Positions 53,092 to 59,856 of a DNA stretch of 59,856 nt are shown here, in pieces (position 1 is the stretch's first letter; every line of letters starts with the position of its first letter). The position numbers and the translations under genes were made by a program. The stretch spans positions 1 through 59,856 of the forward strand of contig CAMYMI010000011.1 in the NCBI GenBank assembly GCA_947259415.1. Direction: 5' to 3'. The DNA comes from an uncultured Ectothiorhodospiraceae bacterium (GTDB lineage: Bacteria > Pseudomonadota > Gammaproteobacteria > UBA9214). The notes below the pieces were generated by a model, which searched no databases, was not told the DNA's origin, and worked only from the letters and a program-made list of their open reading frames with translations.

Positions 53092-54210
53092 ATGTTCGAG
53101 TCCGAATTCTGTCTTGATCAGTCGATCATCCACCTCAACCATGCCGCCGTCTCCCCGTGGCCCCGCTGCACGGTAAAGGCCGTCAAGTCATTTGCCGATG
53201 AGAATGCCTCGCTGGGATCCCGGCACTACCCGGACTGGGTAAAGACCGAGCAGGATCTGAAGGAACAGCTACGGCAGCTGATCAATGCACAGTCTTGCGA
53301 CGAAATCGCGCTATTGAAAAACACCTCTGAGGCTCTGTCCACGGTCGCCTACGGCCTGTCCTGGGCGCGCGGCGACAATGTCGTGATCACCAGCCAGGAA
53401 TTCCCCTCCAACCGGATCGTGTGGGAGTCGCTGGTGAAGTACGGCGTTGCAACCCGTCCTGCCGACCTGGGCCTGGACGATTCGCCCGAGGCGGCCATAC
53501 TGGCCTGCATCGACAACAACACCCGCCTGGTCGCGGTCAGCTCGGTGCAGTACGGGACAGGCCTGCGACTCGACCTGGAACGGATCGGCGTCCACTGTCA
53601 CGAACGTGGCATCCTGTTCTGCGTTGATGCCATCCAGAGTCTCGGGGCAATCGAGGTTGACGTACAGGCCTGCCATGCGGACTTCGTCATGGCGGATGCA
53701 CACAAATGGATGCTGGGACCGGAAGGCATTGCCCTGTTCTATTGCCGCAGCGAGGCGATGGAGCGGCTGGACCTGAAGCAATATGGCTGGCATATGGTCG
53801 AGGATCCGGGTAACTACGATCGCCGTGACTGGGAGATCGCTGCCAGCGCCCGGCGCTTCGAGTGCGGCAGCCCCAACATGACCGGCGTGCATGCACTGCA
53901 TGCCAGCCTGTCGCTGCTTCACGGGGTTGGCATGTCCACGATCGAGAAACTGGTGATGGAAAACAGCACCTACCTGATCGAGCGGCTTGATCAGCTCGGT
54001 GACTATCGGTTGATTACTCCCAGAGAGGCTGCGCGGCACGCTGGCATCGTCAGCTTTGCGCCCCTGAATGACACGCCGGAGGCACTCTACGCGCGCCTGG
54101 TTGAATGCAACGTGCTGTGTGCCGTACGTGCCGGCGGCGTGCGTTTCTCACCGCATTTCTACACCCCCCGGGAGAAACTGGACCAGGCCCTGGAACTGCT
54201 GGCAGGCTAG
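53092..54210 (+). CDS. Class V aminotransferase-fold PLP enzyme
   Basis: 372 aa of the cysteine desulfurase/selenocysteine lyase fold. Substrate His-Asn loop LNHAAVSPWP, cofactor contacts NTSEAL and VDAIQSLGAIE, Schiff-base Lys in MADAHKWMLGPEG. The usual desulfurase active-site cysteine loop is not evident, so amino-acid transfer or lyase activity is equally possible. Transcribed alone. It is not next to isc or suf genes. Confidence 0.8.
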   Translation: MFESEFCLDQSIIHLNHAAVSPWPRCTVKAVKSFADENASLGSRHYPDWVKTEQDLKEQLRQLINAQSCDEIALLKNTSEALSTVAYGLSWARGDNVVITSQEFPSNRIVWESLVKYGVATRPADLGLDDSPEAAILACIDNNTRLVAVSSVQYGTGLRLDLERIGVHCHERGILFCVDAIQSLGAIEVDVQACHADFVMADAHKWMLGPEGIALFYCRSEAMERLDLKQYGWHMVEDPGNYDRRDWEIAASARRFECGSPNMTGVHALHASLSLLHGVGMSTIEKLVMENSTYLIERLDQLGDYRLITPREAARHAGIVSFAPLNDTPEALYARLVECNVLCAVRAGGVRFSPHFYTPREKLDQALELLAG

Positions 54211-54280
54211 CTGCAGCCGTAGGTTGCGTTCAACGCACCGAAGATACTGACAAAGCAATCTTTAAACTGATTGATTGTTT

Positions 54281-54312
54281 TCCAGGAGATTGCTTCGCTA
54301 CGCTCGCAATGA
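54281..54312 (+). repeat. Dispersed repeat of the AGATTGCTTCGCTACGCTCG type
   Basis: Intergenic element with a core AGATTGCTTCGCTACGCTCG followed by CAATGACG, a known style of dispersed bacterial repeat. Single copy seen in this window. Confidence 0.55.
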
Positions 54313-54485
54313 CGTGATCTGTCAATTAACCAGTGTTTCCCTAAAAATAGAATCTGAGTACCCGGTCAAGCCAGTGGAAACTTGGATAGGGTATTTATGT
54401 CCAATCTGTTACTGTCTTAATAACTTGTCCGCTTGCACGCAGCGGCTGCAGCTGATATCTAAACCTGGTAGAGGACTGCTGACAT

Positions 54486-56909
54486 ATGATCACCTTGATC
54501 GAGATACTTGTTGTGCTGACCGTCATCGGATTCCTGATGGCGCGTCAGGCACCGCGCCATCTCTGGGTCGGCCTGTTGGCTGCCTTTCTGGTCTTCTGGA
54601 GCGTGTTTCATGCCACCTCCGCCTGGGCACTGGTTGCCTGGCTGGTCTTTATCCCGGTGGCCGCCCTGTTGATGCTGCCCGCGCTGCGGCTGCGCCTGGT
54701 CAGCAGCCCCCTGCTGTCGCTGTTCGCGAAGCTCATGCCGGCCATGTCGGACACCGAGCGCGAGGCCCTGGAGGCCGGCAGCGTATGGTGGGAGGCGGAG
54801 GTCTTCAGCGGGCAACCCGACTGGCACCACCTGCTCGGCTTCCCTGCCCCGCAACTCTCCGTGGAAGAGCAGGCCTTTATCGACGGGCCGGTGCAAGAAC
54901 TCTGCGCCATGATCAACGACTGGGAGATCACCGAGGAGCTGCGTGACCTCAACGAGGAGACCTGGGACTACCTGAAACGCCAGGGCTTCTTCGGCATGAT
55001 CATTCCGAAGCAGTACGGCGGCCTGGAGTTCTCGGCCAACGCCCACTCCGTGGTGGTGATGAAAATCGCCAGTGTCAGCATCTCCGCCGGGGTAACCGTT
55101 ATGGTGCCGAACTCCCTGGGACCGGCCGAGCTGCTACTCACCTACGGAACCGATGAACAGAAGAACCATTACCTGCCCCGCCTTGCCAACGGCACGGAGA
55201 TACCGTGTTTCGCCCTCACCGGACCGGAGGCCGGCAGTGACGCCGCCTCCATGCCCGATAACGGCGTCGTCTGCCGCCAGGCGTTCAACGGCGAGGCAGA
55301 TGTCCTCGGCATCCGCCTGAACTGGGAGAAGCGCTACATCACCCTGGGACCGGTGGCGACGCTGCTGGGACTCGCCTTCCACCTGTACGACCCCGACCAC
55401 CTGCTGGGAGAACAGGAGGACATCGGCATTACCCTGGCGCTGATCCCGACGTCGACCCCCGGTGTCGAGATCGGCAAGCGCCATTTCCCCATGAGCCAGT
55501 CGTTCATGAACGGGCCGAACAGTGGCCGGGATGTATTCATCCCCATGGACTGGGTCATCGGCGAACAGGAATTTGTCGGCCAGGGCTGGCGCATGCTGAT
55601 GAACTGCCTGTCCGTCGGCCGCGCCATCTCCCTGCCCGCCCTGAGCACGGCCTCCGGCCAGAAGATGAGCCGTGCGGTTGGCGCCTACGCCGCCGTGAGA
55701 AAACAGTTCAAGGTGCCTATCGGCAAGTTCGAGGGCATCAGCGAGGTGCTGGCCCGCATTGCCGGCAATGCCTATACCATGAACGCGGCGCGCGGCTTCA
55801 CCACCGCCGCCATCGATTCCGGCGAAGACCCCTCCGTGGCCTCGGCGATTGTGAAGTACCAGCTGACGGAACGCATGCGCCTGGTCGTCAACGACGCCAT
55901 GGATATACTCGGCGGACGCGGCATCAGCATGGGCCCGAAAAACTTCGTGGCGCGCGGATACCAGGCCCTGCCGATCGGCATCACCGTCGAGGGCGCCAAC
56001 ATCCTCACCCGCAACCTCATCATCTTCGGCCAGGGGGCAATCCGCTGCCACCCCTTCCTGTTCAAGGAAATTGAGGCGACCGCCAACAAGGATGTCACTG
56101 CCTTCGATGACGCCCTGTTCGGACACGGCAGCCTCGCCATGAGCAATATCGCACGTTGCCTGTTCCACGGCATGAGCCATGGCCGCCTGCTGTCATCACC
56201 GCAGCACGGCCGGCGCGGTCACTATTACCGCCAGTTCACACGCATGAGCCTCGCCTTTGCCGTCACCACCGAGATGACGCTGTTGTCACTGGGTGGCGGA
56301 CTGAAACGCAAGGAATCGATCTCGGGGCGTCTCGGTGACGTCCTGAGCTACCTCTACCTGGGCAGCGCAGTACTCAAGCATCACTATGACAACGGTTCCC
56401 CGGAGGACGAATTGCCACTGCTGGAATGGGCCTGCGATGACCTGCTCTACAATATCCAGGTGCGCCTCAACGAGGTATTGAACAACTTCCCCAACCGTTT
56501 CATTGCCGTACTGACACGCGCCCTGACCTTCCCGGCCGGCAAGCCCTACCGGCGTCCGGGTGATGCGCTCAGCCACCGGGTAGCGGACCTTATCCTGAGC
56601 CCGTCCCCGCTGCGTGACCGTCTGACTGAAGGTGTGTATATTCCAACTGACAAAAATGCGCCACTGGCACAGCTCGATGACGCCCTGATAAAGAATGCGG
56701 AGGCCGAAACCGCGCTGGGGAAACTGCGCCAGGCCATGCGTTCCGGCAAGCTGCCGAAGGGTGACCCGGAGGATTTCATCGAGGCCGGGCAGACAGCCGG
56801 TATTATCACGGAACATGAAGCGGCCGGAATCCATGCCGCCATCGCGGCACGCACGGAGGTCATCCAGGTTGATGACTTCGAACCGGGATACCTGGTCAGG
56901 GAGCATTGA
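54486..56909 (+). CDS. fadE: Acyl-CoA dehydrogenase
   Basis: 807 aa, close to the length of E. coli FadE. Two N-terminal membrane helices (LIEILVVLTVIGFLM and FLVFWSVFHATSAW), then the acyl-CoA dehydrogenase core (residues about 120-520): FFGMIIPKQYGGLEFS, FALTGPEAGSDAASMPDNG, DILGGRGISMGP, and a long C-terminal DUF1974-type domain. First step of beta-oxidation, membrane-associated. The start overlaps no upstream gene; coupled to the thiolase that follows. Confidence 0.95.
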   Translation: MITLIEILVVLTVIGFLMARQAPRHLWVGLLAAFLVFWSVFHATSAWALVAWLVFIPVAALLMLPALRLRLVSSPLLSLFAKLMPAMSDTEREALEAGSVWWEAEVFSGQPDWHHLLGFPAPQLSVEEQAFIDGPVQELCAMINDWEITEELRDLNEETWDYLKRQGFFGMIIPKQYGGLEFSANAHSVVVMKIASVSISAGVTVMVPNSLGPAELLLTYGTDEQKNHYLPRLANGTEIPCFALTGPEAGSDAASMPDNGVVCRQAFNGEADVLGIRLNWEKRYITLGPVATLLGLAFHLYDPDHLLGEQEDIGITLALIPTSTPGVEIGKRHFPMSQSFMNGPNSGRDVFIPMDWVIGEQEFVGQGWRMLMNCLSVGRAISLPALSTASGQKMSRAVGAYAAVRKQFKVPIGKFEGISEVLARIAGNAYTMNAARGFTTAAIDSGEDPSVASAIVKYQLTERMRLVVNDAMDILGGRGISMGPKNFVARGYQALPIGITVEGANILTRNLIIFGQGAIRCHPFLFKEIEATANKDVTAFDDALFGHGSLAMSNIARCLFHGMSHGRLLSSPQHGRRGHYYRQFTRMSLAFAVTTEMTLLSLGGGLKRKESISGRLGDVLSYLYLGSAVLKHHYDNGSPEDELPLLEWACDDLLYNIQVRLNEVLNNFPNRFIAVLTRALTFPAGKPYRRPGDALSHRVADLILSPSPLRDRLTEGVYIPTDKNAPLAQLDDALIKNAEAETALGKLRQAMRSGKLPKGDPEDFIEAGQTAGIITEHEAAGIHAAIAARTEVIQVDDFEPGYLVREH

Positions 56910-56911
56910 CA

Positions 56912-58222
56912 ATGGGGGCACAACAAGCCGGATGGGGTGGCCGACCGGTCCTGGTAGTCGACGGCAGCCGGACACCCTTCCTCAAGGTTCGTGGCAAGCC
57001 CAGCGCCTTTGCCGCGAGCGATCTCGCTGTCGCCGCCGCGCGTCCCCTGCTGGCCCGCCAGCCCTTCTCTGCTACCGACCTGGACGAGGTCATTCTCGGT
57101 TGCGTCATGCCGGGTCCCGACGAGGCCAATATCGGCCGGGTCGCCGCGCTGCGGCTGGGTTGCGGCGAACGCGTACCGGCCTGGACGGTGCAGCGCAACT
57201 GCGCCTCCGGCCTGCAGTCCATCGACTGCGCCGCCCAGAACATCGCCAGCGGCCGTTCCGGACTGGTGCTGGCCGGCGGCGTCGAGTCCATGAGCCATGC
57301 ACCGGTACTCTACAACCACGCCATGGTCAACTGGCTGGCCGCCCTCTCCCGGGCACGCAGTCCCGGCGCGAAACTCAGGGCCATTGCCGGCCTGCGCCCT
57401 GGTCACCTAAAGCCGGTCATCGCCCTGCTGCGCGGCCTGACCGACCCGGTCGTGGGACTCTCCATGGGGCAGACGGCCGAGATTCTCGCCCACCGTTTCG
57501 GGATCACCCGGGAACAGATGGACGCCTTCGCACTGCGCAGCCACCAGCGCCTGGATGCCGGGCACCGGGCCGGCCACCTCGATGAGATCGAGGTACTTTA
57601 TGACAGTCGCGGCAATTTCTACGATCACGACGACGGACTGCGTGCCGACAGCAGCATGGAACAGCTGGCAAAACTCAGGCCCGTGTTCGACCGCCCGGAC
57701 GGCAACGTGACCGCCGGCAACAGCGCCCAGGTCACCGACGGCGCGGCCTGGGTGCTCCTGGCCTCGGAAGACACGGTGGCGCGTTACGAGCTGCCGGTAA
57801 TCGGCCGGCTCATCGACAGCCAGTGGGCCGGACTGGACCCTGCACAGATGGGACTGGGGCCGACCTATGCCATGGCGCCGCTGCTGATGCGTCAGGGCTT
57901 CGACAGCACGGACATCGATTTCTGGGAAATCAACGAGGCCTTTGCCGCCCAGGTACTCGCCTGTCTCGCCGCCTGGCAGGATGCCGGTTTCTGTCAGACG
58001 GAACTCGGACGCGACACCCCGTTCACACCCATCGACGAGTCCCGCCTGAATGTGGACGGCGGTGGCGTCAGCATCGGTCACCCAGTCGGTGCCAGCGGTG
58101 CGCGCATCGTGCTGCACCTGCTGCACGTACTGGAACGCGAGCAGGCACACCGCGGCGTGGCCAGCCTGTGTATCGGCGGCGGCCAGGGCGGTGCGCTGCT
58201 GGTTGAAAGGACCACGGGGTAG
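56912..58222 (+). CDS. Acetyl-CoA C-acyltransferase (thiolase, FadI-like)
   Basis: 436 aa. Thiolase active sites: nucleophilic Cys in QRNCASGLQSID, His in VSIGHPVGASGARI, second Cys in CIGGGQGGALL. GGVESMSHAP and NEAFAAQ are also typical. Last step of beta-oxidation. Two bases after the fadE stop; a TTG two codons earlier is a weak alternative. FadI-like because the next gene is a FadJ/FadB-type alpha subunit in the same operon. Confidence 0.92.
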   Translation: MGAQQAGWGGRPVLVVDGSRTPFLKVRGKPSAFAASDLAVAAARPLLARQPFSATDLDEVILGCVMPGPDEANIGRVAALRLGCGERVPAWTVQRNCASGLQSIDCAAQNIASGRSGLVLAGGVESMSHAPVLYNHAMVNWLAALSRARSPGAKLRAIAGLRPGHLKPVIALLRGLTDPVVGLSMGQTAEILAHRFGITREQMDAFALRSHQRLDAGHRAGHLDEIEVLYDSRGNFYDHDDGLRADSSMEQLAKLRPVFDRPDGNVTAGNSAQVTDGAAWVLLASEDTVARYELPVIGRLIDSQWAGLDPAQMGLGPTYAMAPLLMRQGFDSTDIDFWEINEAFAAQVLACLAAWQDAGFCQTELGRDTPFTPIDESRLNVDGGGVSIGHPVGASGARIVLHLLHVLEREQAHRGVASLCIGGGQGGALLVERTTG

Positions 58223-58227
58223 CAGTG

Positions 58228-59856
58228 ATGACCGATACCGACAACCATTTCCGGGCAGAGACCGACAGCGACAACATCGTCTGGCTGCACTTCGACAGGG
58301 CCGGCAGCGGCACCAACACCTTCAGTACCGAGGCGCTGCATGAACTCGACCGACAGCTTCAATCGATCGCTACCCAGTGTCCCCGCGGCCTGGTCATCCT
58401 GTCCGACAAGCCCAACGGTTTTATCGCCGGCGCCGACATCGAGTCGTTTACCCGCATTGAAACAGAACAGCAGGCACTCGACTTTCTCCGGCTCGGTCAG
58501 TCGGTATTCAACCGGCTGGCGGCCTACACCCTGCCGACTGTCGCCCTGATCCACGGCTTCTGCATGGGCGGCGGCACCGAACTGGCACTGGCCTGCCGTT
58601 ACCGGGTGACGCGCGATGATCCCGCCACCCGCCTGGCACTGCCGGAGGTGCGCCTCGGCATCCATCCCGGCTGGGGCGGCAGTGCACGCCTGACGCCACT
58701 GGTCGGCGGCCTCAAGGCCATGGACCTGATGCTGACCGGCCGCAGCCTGGCCGGACGCCAGGCAAAACGCATCGGCCTGGTCGACAGCGTAGTCCCGGAA
58801 CGCCACCTGCGCGCAGCAGCGCGCCGGCTGATACTTGAGGCGCCCGCGCCGGCCCGGCCCGGCTGGCTCGACCGGCTCAGCAACAGCTTCATCGCCCGCC
58901 CGTTGCTGGCCACGGTGATGCGCCGGCAGGTGGCCAAACGCGCCCCGCAGGAACATTACCCCGCCCCCTACGCACTGATTGATATCTGGCGCCAACACGC
59001 CAACGACACCGGTGCCATGCTCGAGGCCGAGGCACAGTCCGTTGCCCGCCTGATCAACGACCCGACCGCACGCAACCTGGTTCACGTCTTTTTCCTGCAG
59101 GAACAACTCAAGGGACTGGGACGCGACAGCGACTACCGCCCGGAACATGTCCACGTGGTGGGCGCCGGCACCATGGGCGGTGATATCGCCTCCTGGTGCG
59201 CCCTGCGCGGCTTCCGGGTCACGCTGCAGGACCAGTCCCCGGAGCGCATTGCTCCGGCCATGCAACGCGCCCATGCCCTGTTCAGGCGCAAGCTGAAACA
59301 GCCCCGCGAGATAACCGCCGCCATGGACCGCCTGCTGCCCGATCACAAGGGCCTTGGCGTGGCCCGCGCCGATATCATCATCGAGGCCATTTTCGAGGAT
59401 GCCGACGTCAAGCGCGGCCTGTACCGGGAACTCGAGCCGCGCATGAAGACAAACGCTATCCTGGCAACCAACACCTCCAGTATCCCGCTGGAAGAACTCA
59501 CCGAGGCCCTGGCCCGGCCCGGACAGCTGGTGGGGCTGCACTTTTTCAACCCGGTGGCCAAGATGCAGCTGGTGGAGGTGGTCAACGGCCGCTCGACGGC
59601 AGCTGAGACCTCGGACCGGGCCCTGGCCTTCACCCGCCAGATCGACCGCCTGCCCCTGCCCGTGACCAGTACCCCCGGCTTCCTGGTCAACCGCATCCTG
59701 ATGCCCTACCTCATGGAGGCGGTAATCCTGGAATCCGAAGGCGTGGCGGCAGGCCTCATCGACCAGGCGGCAACCGACTTCGGCATGCCGATGGGTCCGG
59801 TCGAACTGGCCGACAGCGTCGGCCTGGATATCTGCCTGCACGTGGCCGAGGTACTG
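58228..59856 (+). CDS. Fatty acid oxidation complex alpha subunit (enoyl-CoA hydratase/3-hydroxyacyl-CoA dehydrogenase), 3'-truncated
   Basis: First 543 residues of a FadJ/FadB-type protein; the window ends before the stop. N-terminal crotonase domain: SDKPNGFIAGADIESF (oxyanion hole), GFCMGGGTELALACRYRV, PEVRLGIHPGWGGSARL (catalytic Glu). Linker, then the dehydrogenase: HVVGAGTMGGDIA (NAD fold), ATNTSSIPLEEL, GLHFFNPVAKMQLVEVV (catalytic His). ATG at 58228, 5 bases after the thiolase stop. FadJ rather than FadB is suggested by the gene order. Confidence 0.94.
   Translation, partial: MTDTDNHFRAETDSDNIVWLHFDRAGSGTNTFSTEALHELDRQLQSIATQCPRGLVILSDKPNGFIAGADIESFTRIETEQQALDFLRLGQSVFNRLAAYTLPTVALIHGFCMGGGTELALACRYRVTRDDPATRLALPEVRLGIHPGWGGSARLTPLVGGLKAMDLMLTGRSLAGRQAKRIGLVDSVVPERHLRAAARRLILEAPAPARPGWLDRLSNSFIARPLLATVMRRQVAKRAPQEHYPAPYALIDIWRQHANDTGAMLEAEAQSVARLINDPTARNLVHVFFLQEQLKGLGRDSDYRPEHVHVVGAGTMGGDIASWCALRGFRVTLQDQSPERIAPAMQRAHALFRRKLKQPREITAAMDRLLPDHKGLGVARADIIIEAIFEDADVKRGLYRELEPRMKTNAILATNTSSIPLEELTEALARPGQLVGLHFFNPVAKMQLVEVVNGRSTAAETSDRALAFTRQIDRLPLPVTSTPGFLVNRILMPYLMEAVILESEGVAAGLIDQAATDFGMPMGPVELADSVGLDICLHVAEVL

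Noticed and set aside
58078-59841. Long (587-codon) open frame on the minus strand
   Set aside because: It lies wholly antisense to the fad genes, which have clear motifs on the plus strand; GC-rich coding DNA often leaves such antisense frames open.

Overview
The window reads as a chromosomal segment of a sulfur-oxidising gammaproteobacterium of moderately high G+C. The lineage is indicated by the block uvrY/gacA - (UDG) - uvrC - pgsA - tRNA-Gly - tRNA-Cys - ... - tRNA-Leu(UAA), which follows the enterobacterial order uvrY-uvrC-pgsA-glyW-cysT-leuZ. YadG/YadH, HemG, ferredoxin-NADP reductase, RimK and FadE also look gammaproteobacterial. The metabolism is indicated by flavocytochrome c sulfide dehydrogenase (fccAB) and a Gly/Tyr-rich secreted protein resembling sulfur globule proteins. 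I cannot name the genus.

Layout. 0-5.6 kb: 3' end of an MscS/MscK-type channel, fccBA, a four-haem cytochrome lipoprotein, hemG. 6-13.6 kb: a retropepsin-like/RimK/AstE-like trio, ferredoxin-NADP reductase, yadGH ABC exporter, RNase D, a small membrane protein. 13.8-19.9 kb: a CCAEP-tail radical SAM protein, then a tightly overlapped hydrolase - GDPD - glycerol-3-phosphate dehydrogenase - glycerol kinase-like operon. 19.9-24 kb: CPBP protease, SseB domain, BI-1/YccA, tRNA-Ser with a duplicated 3' end, M23 peptidase. 24-30.7 kb: first TPR/CRTAC1 (FG-GAP, ASPIC/UnbV) cluster. 30.9-37.7 kb: uvrY to tRNA-Leu(UAA). The tRNA-Leu carries a group I intron, and a GGDEF-EAL gene sits before it. 37.7-40.9 kb: SRAP, a short SRAP-like gene, a DUF559 endonuclease within dispersed repeats, and an SOS-boxed Y-family polymerase. 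41-47.5 kb: second TPR/CRTAC1 cluster, headed by a membrane five-haem cytochrome behind a consensus FNR box. 47.8-53 kb: sulfur-globule-like protein, NlpC/P60, DUF1499, class II aldolase, double CDGSH protein, and two L,D-transpeptidases flanking an Lpp-like lipoprotein. 53-59.9 kb: class V aminotransferase-fold enzyme and a fadE - thiolase - FadJ/FadB beta-oxidation operon that runs off the end.

How the genes work together. Sulfide oxidation by FccAB feeds c-type cytochromes, and the sulfur formed may be stored in globules. The glycerophosphodiester operon and the fad operon suggest that lipid glycerol and acyl chains are both recycled. The Lpp/L,D-transpeptidase cluster handles attachment of outer membrane to peptidoglycan. 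The SRAP/mini-SRAP/polymerase group looks like DNA-damage tolerance.

Most interesting items: the cyanobacterial-type group I intron in tRNA-Leu(UAA); the two multi-gene TPR/CRTAC1/multihaem modules; the catalytic-residue-retaining mini-SRAP beside a full SRAP; the DUF559 gene framed by composite repeats; a 37-bp att-like duplication of the tRNA-Ser 3' end; and an in-frame deletion in the MscS C-terminal domain. I saw no CRISPR array, rRNA, intact transposase or prophage.
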